A DNA stretch of 64,000 nucleotides, taken from NCBI GenBank assembly GCA_963799085.1, contig CAWCWA010000002.1, positions 62,001 to 126,000 of the forward strand, in the 5' to 3' direction. Below, piece by piece: positions 8,681 through 16,825 of this stretch (positions are counted from its first letter, which is position 1; each line of letters begins with the position of its first letter). The notes under the pieces are model-generated. The model made no database searches. It was not told the DNA's origin and worked only from the letters and a program-made list of their open reading frames with translations. The stretch comes from AP-15 sp963799085. Its GTDB lineage: Bacteria; Pseudomonadota; Alphaproteobacteria; ATCC43930; CGMCC-115725. Position numbers and translations under genes: made by a program.

Positions 8681-10636
8681 CTATACCGTGAATGCCAATC
8701 CCGACAGAGCCTCTCGCACCGAAGGCTCTTCGAGCAGCGCGCGGAAGCGGAGGACCGCCGGGCGCCCCAACCGGGCCCGCGGCACAACGAAGTCATAGCA
8801 TTCGTCCTGCGCCGCGATGAAGCCCAAGCCGTATTGGAGTGCGACGCTTTCGATCGCGATCCCCCAATCGGCGCGGCGCTGGGCCACGGCAACGGCAACG
8901 GCGTTGTGCGATTTCGGTTGCGACCAGTAGCCGGCCGGTTTCGCGTTATTCAACAGGCGATCGGTCAAGATGCGGGTCCCACTGCCGGCGTTGCGGTTGA
9001 CCATCAGGCAATCGCGATCGGCAAGCGCGGCGGCGACGGCGTCCGCTAGCGAGCAGCCGGCAAAGCGTCGATCGTCGCTTCGATGGACGATGCCCTGCCG
9101 CCGGCGATAGCCGGGCACCAGTTCCAGTTCCGAGGTAAGGAAGGGCCGATTGTATTCTCCGGTTGCGGGATCCATCAGATGGATCGCGGCGATGTCGCAC
9201 TCGCCGCGCTTGGCGGCGGCGAGCCCGCCGGTGCTGCCGACATTGAGGATCTTGACCGCGACCCCTTCGGCATGCAGCCGGTCGACCAGTATGTCCAGCC
9301 CGACGCAGTGGCTGCCGATCACGACGAGATCGGCGAGGCGCGCGGGACCGATCAGCCGGACCTCGACCGGCGTTCCGGCGGCGACGCTCTCGACCTGCGC
9401 GTTGACAGTCACGAACCCATCGGCCTGGCTGAAGGCGGTGACCGAGCCCGAGCCCTTGGCGGTCGGATAGGCGGCGAGATTGCCCTCGTCATCGCCGCGG
9501 ATCAGCGCAACCATCAGGTATTCGGTTCGCCCCCGCTCGGACGAAATTCGCAGCGGCAACGTCGCGGGCATCCGTTCTGCCTGCTCATCCGCCAATCCAC
9601 CGAAGCGGCGGATCACCGGCGCCACGAACTCGTGAAACGTGAAGATCGCCGAGGTCGGAAAGCCCGGCAGGACGATGATCGGCTTGCCGCCGGTCACCGC
9701 CAGACATAAGGGTTTCCCCGGCTTTAGCGCGACGCCGTGCACGACTATCCCGGGGTTGGCATAGCGCGCGACGGCGCGGTAGCAAAGATCGCCCGCCCCC
9801 TTCGATGTGCCGCCTGACAGCACGACCATGTCGCAGGCTGCCAGGCCGTCTTCGATAAGGCGGCAAAGCACCGTCTCGTCGTCTGGGCCGATGCCGAGAG
9901 GCTGCGGGACGCCGCCCGTCTCCTCGATCGCCGCCGCGATGATCGCCGCGTTCGAATCGTAGACCGCACCCGGCCGCGGCGGCTCCCCCGGCGCGAGGAT
10001 CTCGTTGCCGGTCGAAATCACGGCGACCCGCGGCTGGCGCCAGACCTCGACCGCAGCGCGGCCGACCGCCGCCAGCATCCCGATCTCGCGCGAAGACACC
10101 ATCTGGCCGGCGCGCAACACTGTCTCGCCGCGCGCCATATCGCTACCCGCAAAGGAGATGAACTGTCCGGCCGAGGCAGCCCGGTGGATATCAATCGCGG
10201 GGTCTCCGGCACCTTCGATCGCCTCGCTGTGCTCGACCATGACAATGGCGTCGGCGCCGCGCGGGACCATGCCACCGGTGGCGATCAGCGTCGCCGTGCC
10301 CGGCAGGACCGGCAGGCGCGGCTCGTGCCCCGGCGTCAGGACTTCCGGGTTCAGCGCGAGCCGTCGCGGTGTGCGCTCGGCCGCACCCGCCGTATCCTCG
10401 GCACGCACCGCAAAACCATCGACATTGGCCCGGTCGAAGCCCGGGACATCGACCTCGGCGATAACCGCTTCGGCCAATACCCGGCCCAATGCTTGCGCCA
10501 ACGACACCGTCTCGGGGCCCAGCGGCCGCAGCTCGAGATGACGGTGGAAACGGCGGACGGCCTCGTCGCGATCGACGACATCCAGGAACTGCTCCTGGCG
10601 CGCCGACGCTGCGAGGGTCGTCGGAAAGTCGTTCAT
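8681..10636 (-). CDS. MoeA molybdotransferase fused to a periplasmic-binding-protein-like domain
   Basis: 651 residues. Residues 1 to about 420 are MoeA: FDRANVDGFAVRAED, TATLIATGGMVPRGADAIVMVEH, STGNEIL, DSNAAIIAAAIEETGG, LSGGTSKGAGD and GVALKPGKPL, ending with VLPGFPTSAIFTFHEFV. MoeA inserts molybdate into adenylylated molybdopterin. The last 220 residues form a PBP-like domain (PF12727 type), with VVIGSHCVGLDILVDRL, NVGSTGGLAAAKRGECDIAAIHL and NRNAGSGTRILTDRLL, which in this architecture may sense or hold the oxyanion. The start at ATG 10636 is supported by GGGAGAGGAG just upstream. It lies 42 bases downstream of a second MoeA-like gene, so the two are probably one operon. Confidence 0.92.
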   Translation of the reverse strand: MNDFPTTLAASARQEQFLDVVDRDEAVRRFHRHLELRPLGPETVSLAQALGRVLAEAVIAEVDVPGFDRANVDGFAVRAEDTAGAAERTPRRLALNPEVLTPGHEPRLPVLPGTATLIATGGMVPRGADAIVMVEHSEAIEGAGDPAIDIHRAASAGQFISFAGSDMARGETVLRAGQMVSSREIGMLAAVGRAAVEVWRQPRVAVISTGNEILAPGEPPRPGAVYDSNAAIIAAAIEETGGVPQPLGIGPDDETVLCRLIEDGLAACDMVVLSGGTSKGAGDLCYRAVARYANPGIVVHGVALKPGKPLCLAVTGGKPIIVLPGFPTSAIFTFHEFVAPVIRRFGGLADEQAERMPATLPLRISSERGRTEYLMVALIRGDDEGNLAAYPTAKGSGSVTAFSQADGFVTVNAQVESVAAGTPVEVRLIGPARLADLVVIGSHCVGLDILVDRLHAEGVAVKILNVGSTGGLAAAKRGECDIAAIHLMDPATGEYNRPFLTSELELVPGYRRRQGIVHRSDDRRFAGCSLADAVAAALADRDCLMVNRNAGSGTRILTDRLLNNAKPAGYWSQPKSHNAVAVAVAQRRADWGIAIESVALQYGLGFIAAQDECYDFVVPRARLGRPAVLRFRALLEEPSVREALSGLAFTV

Positions 10637-10678
10637 CGAGCGCTCCTCTCCCATCTACATCCAGCGGTCGTCCACCCT

Positions 10679-11794
10679 TCATTGGTCGCACCAATATACC
10701 GTGACCGCCGCCCCCCGCGGATAACCCTCACTTGCCTCCGGGACTATGACAAAGCCGTCGGCGGCGACCGCGCCCATCATGCCGATCTCGGCGAAGGGCG
10801 GGATCGGCTCGACCCTGCCGTCGGCGCACCGCCTTACCGGACAGATCTCGGTCACGCCAATCGCCGAGACGATCTTGCCCGCCGTCGTCGCTTCGGCCGC
10901 GCGATAGGGCAGACCGGGATCGCCCCCGGCGAGGTGCCGAATGGCGCGTCCGGCAAGGAGTTCATAACTCCACCAGCAGGCGGGCGGCGTGCCGGGGAGC
11001 AGCAGCACCGGCATGCTGGCGCGGGTCAGGCCGCAGCACGCCGTCTCGCCCGGCCGTAGGCGGACACCGCGGATTGCGAGTTCGCCGGCGCGGGCGAGTG
11101 CCGAGGCGGCCCCATCCTCGGGGCCGGGTCCGGTGCCGCCTACGACGAGGACGAGATCGGCGCCGTCGTCGAAGGCCTCGGCCAGCGGCGCTTTTTGGAT
11201 CGTTCCGCCGTCGCGCCCGACCAGCGCGCGGAGCATCGGACCATCGCTGTCGCCCGCTTCGTCCAACGCGATCGCGCCCCCTGTGGCGAGCCGCACAAGC
11301 GGCTTGCGGACCACCGGGACCGAGCGGTAGCCGGCGCCCGCGAGCAACCCGATGTGCCGCGCGTCGCACCGTGTTCCCGCCACCATCAGCACTGCGCCGG
11401 TAGTCGCGACCGCGCCGGCGCGGTCAACGTTGTCGCCGGGCGCCACCGGTTCGATCACGGTGACCGCCGCCGCCTCCGGTTCGCCGAATTCGAGTGGCAC
11501 GACAGCGTCGGCGGCCGCAGGCAATGGGGCACCCGACGCGACCATGAGCAGCGGCAGCGCGAGCGGATTGTATGCGCCGGCGCCGAAACTGGCGGAGGCC
11601 TCCACGGCATAACCGTCAAGCGCCGCCACATCGTACGGCGGCATCGGCCGCTCGGCATGGAGATCAGCGGCGACGACGCGGCCGAACGCCGCGTCGAGCG
11701 GGACATCCTCGGCTTCAAGCCGCCGGGTCGCGGCGTCGATCCAGGCGACCGCCTCGGCGATCGAACTGCGGCTCGCCGGATGATTGCGCTCCAT
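10679..11794 (-). CDS. Divergent MoeA-like molybdopterin-binding protein
   Basis: 371 residues with MoeA layout: PPYDVAALDGYAVEA at the start (canonical FDNSAMDGYA region), a central molybdopterin-binding domain with VRLATGGAIALDEAGD and LVLVVGGTGPGPEDG, and a C-terminal beta domain. Compared with active MoeA, the SGGxSxGxxD loop is altered to GGTGPGPEDG and the xKPGKP motif to RPGETACCG, so its catalysis may be lost or changed. GGAAGGGAT upstream of ATG 11794 is a plausible ribosome site. Together with the MoeA-PBP fusion downstream it forms a two-gene unit; a partner or specialised insertase for one molybdo-enzyme is an inference. Confidence 0.86.
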   Translation of the reverse strand: MERNHPASRSSIAEAVAWIDAATRRLEAEDVPLDAAFGRVVAADLHAERPMPPYDVAALDGYAVEASASFGAGAYNPLALPLLMVASGAPLPAAADAVVPLEFGEPEAAAVTVIEPVAPGDNVDRAGAVATTGAVLMVAGTRCDARHIGLLAGAGYRSVPVVRKPLVRLATGGAIALDEAGDSDGPMLRALVGRDGGTIQKAPLAEAFDDGADLVLVVGGTGPGPEDGAASALARAGELAIRGVRLRPGETACCGLTRASMPVLLLPGTPPACWWSYELLAGRAIRHLAGGDPGLPYRAAEATTAGKIVSAIGVTEICPVRRCADGRVEPIPPFAEIGMMGAVAADGFVIVPEASEGYPRGAAVTVYWCDQ

Positions 11795-11870
11795 ATCCCT
11801 TCCGCACAGATTGCCCTATGCCGCATTTTAGCCGAGCATCGGACAGCTATCGTGAGATTCATCAGACGGG

Positions 11871-12776
11871 ATGAGTTTCGCCCGGACCTTCGCCGCCATC
11901 GCGTTGATCGCTGTCGTGGGCATCGCGCCGAGGCGATCGGAGGACCCCGGCTCCGACCGGATTCTCGGCGAGCGGCCCCACTATGGCCCGGCGAGTGTCA
12001 GCGATGTGCGCAACGCAGCGGCAATCGACGCGCGGATCTGGGTTCCCGGACTGATGGACGGATGGACGCCGCAGGGCTTGGCTTTCGCCGAAGGTATGCT
12101 TTTCGTCTCGGCCTATCGCCGCGGCCATATGTTCGCCAGCCGCGGCCCGTGCCGGGTGTTCGAAATCGACCCGGTGACCGGCGGTGAGACCGGGCGTTTC
12201 GACGTGCCGCCCCCCTGCGGCCACGCCGGCGGGCTCGCCTATGTCGGAGACGGACTGCTGTACGTCGCCGACACGCACACCCTGTTCGAATTCGACCTCC
12301 GCCGAATTTCAGACACGCCGCGGAAATGGCGGCTCGGCCCCGGCGTGATCGGCGGGCTCGCCACCGCCGGCGCCGGCATGATCTGGCTCGGGAGCTATCG
12401 GGAGAATCAGCCCGGCCGCATCTTCGGCTTCGACCTTGGGCTTGTTCACAGTCTGGTTGTCGACACCGTCCTGACCCGCGACCTGGCGGTGCGCGATTTG
12501 GCGATACCGACCTATGCGCAAGGTGCGGCTATTGACGCCGATGGCCACCTGTGGCTGGCGCGCAGCGAGATCGCCTGGGGTGCGCTCGACCTGCTCGACC
12601 CGATCACCGGCAAGCTTCAGGAACGCTATCCGATGCCCGGCGGCATCGAGGGGATCGCGTTCGCCGCCCCGGGAAGCCTTTGGGCCGTCTCTGAGGCGGG
12701 CGCCCGGAACGCGCCGCTGCGCTATCCCTTCTATCCGCTGATCTTCCGCCTCGACTTCGGGCGATTGGCGAATTAG
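11871..12776 (+). CDS. Exported beta-propeller (SMP-30/NHL-like) protein of unknown function
   Basis: 301 residues starting at ATG 11871 with a short hydrophobic leader (RTFAAIALIAVVGIAP). Repeated blade-like segments follow: PQGLAFAEGMLFVSAY, CGHAGGLAYVGDGLLYVADTHTLFEFD, GGLATAGAGMIWLGSY, QGAAIDADGHLWLARSE and GIEGIAFAAPGSLWAVSEAG. The spacing fits a five- or six-bladed propeller like gluconolactonase-type or NHL proteins. No catalytic metal site is obvious. It is transcribed away from the MoeA pair; whether it belongs with them is unclear. Confidence 0.75.
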   Translation: MSFARTFAAIALIAVVGIAPRRSEDPGSDRILGERPHYGPASVSDVRNAAAIDARIWVPGLMDGWTPQGLAFAEGMLFVSAYRRGHMFASRGPCRVFEIDPVTGGETGRFDVPPPCGHAGGLAYVGDGLLYVADTHTLFEFDLRRISDTPRKWRLGPGVIGGLATAGAGMIWLGSYRENQPGRIFGFDLGLVHSLVVDTVLTRDLAVRDLAIPTYAQGAAIDADGHLWLARSEIAWGALDLLDPITGKLQERYPMPGGIEGIAFAAPGSLWAVSEAGARNAPLRYPFYPLIFRLDFGRLAN

Positions 12777-12859
12777 GCGCGGACCGAAACGCCCTTCTGC
12801 TCGAGGACCTGCTGCAGTTCGCCCTTCGCTGCATTCCCCTAATAATATCCGGAGCGGAG

Positions 12860-13541
12860 CTACGGCGCCGCTTCGGCCAGGGACTCGGCCAAGCCGAGCC
12901 AACCGGCCGAGCTGATCCCGATGCCCGAGAGCAGGCGGACAAGGTCCAACTGCCTGCTCACACCCACCTTGCGAAGGATCGAGGCGAGTTGGGTGCGCAG
13001 CGTCGTAACGCGAACAGCGAAGCTGTCGGCGATCTCCGGCAGCTTCTGTCCGCGCAGTAGCGCCGCCGCGAGGCGCGCTTCGGCCGGCGACAGCCCGAAG
13101 AACACGGCGAGGTCCGGTCCCGAGGGAGCGTGTCGTTCCGGGTCGACGACGACGATCATCGCCAAACGCCTACCAGCGGCAGCAATGTCGACGTGCAGCG
13201 GGGCCACGGTCAGCACATAGGCGCGCGAGGGTCCCGACCGTTCGACCAGCATGCGTCCGGCGCTGGTCCGTGCTTCGACGCCGGAAGCAGCGCCGACCGT
13301 CGCGGACGACCAGTCCGTCGTCGGCGCAGAGAACTGCCTCGGCCGCACGGTTCATCTCGACAACCCGCCCGACTTCATCGGAGAGAATTACGCCGACAGC
13401 GAGCCGATCGAGCGCCTCTGCGGCGATCGAAGAGCCCCATCTGCTTCTGTGCGCCGCCTCGACCGAGCGTTCGGTAACGCGCCGTGAGCGGGTTCGGTGT
13501 CTCCTGTGATTTGCCTGCAATCCCGACTTCCCCGCTGACAC
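12860..13541 (-). pseudogene. LuxR-family regulator, frameshifted and probably N-terminally truncated
   Basis: The C-terminus is a LuxR-type helix-turn-helix: FFGLSPAEARLAAALLRGQ then ADSFAVRVTTLRTQLASILRKVGVSRQLDLVRLL. In another frame upstream lies the PAS-like linker seen in this family, EALDRLAVGVILSDEVGRVV then MNRAAEAVLCADDGLVVRDG. The frame changes between about 13262 and 13310. Relatives normally have a further N-terminal sensory part of about 150 residues, not recognisable upstream here, so the gene looks decayed rather than merely misread. Target genes unknown. Confidence 0.7.
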
Positions 13542-13964
13542 CTAGCCGGGTCCGGCCGCATGGTTTGCTGAACTCAGCGTTAGCTATACTACTGAAAACA
13601 CGGTAAGTTTCAATCGATTTTCCGTTAACGCGGCAGCAGGCTTCGGCTCGAGCCGGGTTATCGCCGAAGCATTCCGCCGGCTGCGACACCCGGCTTCCTC
13701 GACGGGACGTCATCAATTTGCAGGAAAGCCGGCCCCCCGGATCGTTCAATCCACTGATAGCAGAGGCTCCGTGACCGCGCCGCGGTCTGATTAAATCACG
13801 GTGAGCCAAAAGCCGAAGTGGCGCACGCAAGTCCTCCGATCGGCGGCCGGCGCGATCGCGGCGATGCTTGCTTCGAACGTGGCGAGGCCGTCGACATGTA
13901 CATTTTGCAAACCTGCGCTGCTTGGATAGAAAGAATGCTGGATTCCTCCTTTTATTGAATAGTC
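13542..13964. other. Intergenic region without a recognisable gene
   Basis: About 420 bases. No frame on either strand gives a recognisable protein. The composition is lower in GC than the flanks around 13580-13625 (for example ACTGAAAACACGGTAAG), and the region may hold the lost 5' part of the LuxR gene plus the promoter of the exported protein at 13965. Confidence 0.4.
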
Positions 13965-14549
13965 ATGCACGACAGGTCACTGTGGAAAGCCTTCGACACG
14001 ATTGCGTTAATTTTTACGATCCTTTTGGTGCTTATACTACCGGCGCGAGCTCAGAGCACGGCAACCGCGTGCGCGGACCCCGCCAATCCCCTTCAAGCAC
14101 TGACCGGTACATGGACTTTCTCCACGTCAGGTTCCGGATCGCAGCGAGCCCATAGCTCGCGGCCAGATGGTCATGGAACCGGCGTCACCCGAGGCCGCAC
14201 CGTCGATCATCTGGGCAACACCCTAATTGGCCCGGGTGTCAAAGGGACCTCGGGGCAACCGGCCGCCTCTGGCGGACGATTCGTGGCCAGCATCGGTACC
14301 GATAGCAGGGGAAAACCGGCGGGCGTCTTGAACATTACGATGACTTCAAGCGTGAATGGTCGCGTCACTCACGAAACAGCCCTTGGCAGCTGTGAAGTCC
14401 TCCGCGACTGTTCGGGGGGAACCCCCTTTTTTGACTTGCAGAGCGGCCCTGTCACATACGCTTTCTATCTTGGCGCCGCCGCCCACGGTCCCGTCGCGAC
14501 TTGTGTTGGAATTGACTGGCGCGTCTTCGGGCGACATGAGGCTATCCGA
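13965..14549 (+). CDS. Exported protein of unknown function, 3' end disrupted
   Basis: A clear signal peptide (FDTIALIFTILLVLILPARAQS) leads a secreted domain beginning ACADPANPLQALTGTWTFSTSG, with GGRFVASIGTDSRGKPAGVLNITMTSS, a Cys-containing SCEVLRDCSGGTPFFDL and SGPVTYAFYL. The pattern of short beta strands suggests a small beta-barrel domain of a family common in alpha- and deltaproteobacteria, function unknown. The frame runs into the IS256 remnant at about 14545, so the natural C-terminus is missing. Lower GC than the flanks suggests transfer. Confidence 0.6.
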
Positions 14550-15627
14550 TCATGCGGCGCGGTCAATGATCTGATCGTCTGGTTTCTCGGCGAGGGCCTG
14601 CCAGCCGTCGACCTTGCGCATGGTGATCTGCCCCGAGGCGAACAGCGCCCAGAACAACATGGCGGCGGTTTCGGCGCAGGGCAGCACGGTCTGGGTCTTG
14701 ATCCGGCGCTTGAATTCTTCGTGTAGCCGTTCGATCGCGTTCGAGGTTCGGATCGACTTCGATTGGCTCGGCGGAAACCGCGTGAAGGTGAATAGCTTGT
14801 CGCCGGCTTCCTCCAGGCTGTCGGCGACGGCGCGGAATTTGATGCGCCATTTTCGGATGAACGCCTTGCGCCGGGTCTCGAGCTCGCCGCGCGTCGCGGC
14901 GTAGATCATGTCGCGGTGGTCGTTCGAGATTTCCTCGTGCGGACGCTCGGGCGCATGGGCGGGCAGATTGCGATGCTTGCGCGCGGCGCCGCGTTGGACG
15001 GCCATGTCGGGCCACAGCGACGCCAGCGCCTTTTCGAGGCCCGGCGCGCCGCTTTTCGGTCGAGCCGGACACGGGACATCCGTGCCGTCGAGGATCAGCC
15101 GCACGATCGGCTCTTGCCCGAGCGAGCGCCCGTTCCAGGCGTCCCAGTTGCCCCTCGTCTTGCGCCAGGCGCGGCTGACCACGTCCTTGCCGACCGGCCC
15201 GGCGAACACCGCGGCCAGGGCGCGCCGCACCCGGCGGGTGTTGGTCCCGGCGATCAAGGCGTCGGCGGCCCGGGTGCGGCGCTGGTAGGCGCGCAGCGAA
15301 CCGCCCCGCCATTCGCGCGTCTTGCCGTCCTCGCCGGTCAACCGAGCGCGCGGCACGGCGATCCGCGTCTTGCCGAACGTGCCCCGTCGGCGTCCGCTCG
15401 CGATGCCCGTGGCGCACGCCGACAACCAACGGCGCCGCCTCGTCCTCCCCCAGCCTGCGCCGGCCGTAGCGCGGACGCGACAACGCCTCGGAAAGTTCCG
15501 CCTCCAGCATCGTCTCGATGAAGCCGCGCACCCGAGCCCGGACCCCGTCCTCGATCGCGTCGAACCAATCATCGAAAAGCAAGCCCTCGGCGGCCATAGC
15601 CGCTTCCGTCGTGGTATTCTTCGTCAT
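14550..15627 (-). pseudogene. IS256-family transposase remnant (copy 1), internally deleted
   Basis: Starts MTKNTTTEAAMAAEGLLFDD at 15627; the first frame carries IEDGVRARVRGFIETMLEAE, then a frame change at about 15385 leads to GTFGKTRIAVPRARLTGEDG, INR-like AGTNTRRVRRALAAVFAG and LILDGTDVPCPARPKSG. At that point the protein jumps directly to APGLEKALASLWPDMAVQR, so about 60 residues between the first DGT Asp and the second catalytic Asp are missing. The C-terminal part with NAIERLHEEFKRRIKTQTVL and MRKVDGWQAL is intact. The element is therefore dead. It sits inside the gene at 13965 and beside an Rhs fragment. The exact element ends are not clear; only weakly similar terminal sequences are seen. 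Confidence 0.88.
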
Positions 15628-15737
15628 GGCGTGGTCGCCGTTCCAGCGCGCCAACGCCGCAATCATTTGGGTTGAACAACCCGGAGACTATGCCAACCCA
15701 ATTCCAACCACCTCCGCGACGGGACCAAATTATCTCC

Positions 15738-16079
15738 TGTCCTCGGATTGAAGGCGATCAGAGCGAGGACAGACCCAAGTCGATCGGCAATGTAATAATA
15801 GGTGTTGTTGCCCCGCCGTGAGCTGATCAATTGACCGCCGGGCGTACCAGTAAAATAGTTGGGGGTGGTCGAATTGTGTAGTCCCGCTCCGGGCTGCTCG
15901 CTGCTCGGCGCAATACCGGTTTGGTCGTATGTGAACTTCGTCGCAGGTGCGAGCCCAATTCTTCGGGAAACCCGTCGCGTCTGATCCAGGCCGCTGTAGC
16001 CCATCGATAGTTTGGCCGCCGCCCCTCCGGATGTCCAAGGTGGGGTGATCGTACTCGTATGGTCGGCGGCGGCGTAGTC
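15738..16079 (-). pseudogene. Rhs-repeat core fragment
   Basis: A minus-strand frame reads MGYSGLDQTRRVSRRIG, then KFTYDQTGIAPSS, TPNYFTGTPGGQLISSRRG and NTYYYIADRLGSVLALI, which follows the repeat-associated core of Rhs/YD proteins (YxxGLDQ, YxRDPxGxLIS, YYYxxDxLGSVxAL). Full Rhs proteins exceed 1000 residues; only about 110 remain, cut on the right by an IS630 tail and on the left by the IS256 remnant. No toxin tip is visible. Call rests on pattern recognition only. Confidence 0.6.
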
Positions 16080-16136
16080 TAGTGTATGGTACCTGACGGA
16101 AGAGTCCTGATTGTGGTTTCCCGACGGGTCACTCGG

Positions 16137-16286
16137 CAACGCCTCAAGCGCGGTGTCTTCACCTCGATCGTCGAGCTGCAGACCGCCATCAACCGCTTCA
16201 TCGCCGAGGCCAACGGCGCGCCCACGCCATTCGTCTGGACCAAATCCGCCGACGCCATCCTCGCCGCCATCACCCGCGGGAGATAA
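16137..16286 (+). pseudogene. IS630-family transposase, C-terminal tail
   Basis: The frame RLKRGVFTSIVELQTAINRF then IAEANGAPTPFVWTKSADAI and the end LAAITRGR match the last 50 residues of IS630/Tc1-type transposases (RGVFxSxxxLxxAIxxFI...PxPFxWTxxxxxIL). Everything upstream, including the DDE residues, is absent, replaced by the Rhs fragment running the other way. A junction therefore lies near 16085-16135. Confidence 0.75.
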
Positions 16287-16825
16287 GCGTTAGAAGCGAT
16301 CCACTGGCCTGCACTATGGCGGCGCCAAGATCGGGGGTATGTATTTCGTGTCGTTCCGCTCGGAGCGTTTCGTCGAGCTGATTCCTGCGATGAAGAAGCT
16401 CGATTTGAAATCCCGTCATCCTATTTCCAACGTTGCTTCGCCGAGAGGCGCATAATCGGGAACGAGATCCACCGACGGTTGCCAGGGCGCATATGAGTAG
16501 TTTCCGAACCTACCGCGATCGGACGATTGACGATACCAACGCCTTTCCCTGGGCTTCCCCCCAATTTAGCTCTGGGTACTGGCCGAGCGGACTTGCCCCA
16601 AAGCCTTCCGCTCGGCCGCATCTTTAATGCTGGACCGGCTTCCATCGCACTCCGCGGCCGGCCCTGATCCCCTTGATACCTACTAGTAACGGGTGCGGCC
16701 ATCAGGTCCCGTCCGGTCTCCGTCTTATATTTATTGCTGAAGTTGATGAAGCGGAGCGAGACCGCGCCGCGCTGCAGCCGTAACCTTGGTATCACAGCGC
16801 CGGCCGCGCAGGCCCCAGAACTTAT
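16287..16825. other. Mosaic stretch without a recognised gene
   Basis: About 540 bases between the IS630 tail and the IS1182 element. A plus-strand stretch (16331-16440) could encode MYFVSFRSERFVELIPAMKK, unrecognised. On the minus strand an open frame (about 16744 to 16421) contains GPALKMRPSGRLWGKSARPV and VNRPIAVGSETTH; similar peptides are encoded by repeated DNA in other alphaproteobacteria, so this may be part of a repeat rather than a gene. The motif copy at 16497-16515 lies inside it. Confidence 0.35.
16497..16515 (+). repeat. Dispersed 19-base motif, copy 1
   Basis: GTAGTTTCCGAACCTACCG. Two further copies differ by a few bases (21181 and 23488). The arms GTAG and CTAC are inverted repeats around TTTCCGAAC. 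The shared core TAGTYTCCGR is also seen reversed at the right side of the IS256 copy 1 remnant (CCGGAGACTATG at about 15681), so the motif may be a leftover transposon end. Confidence 0.5.
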
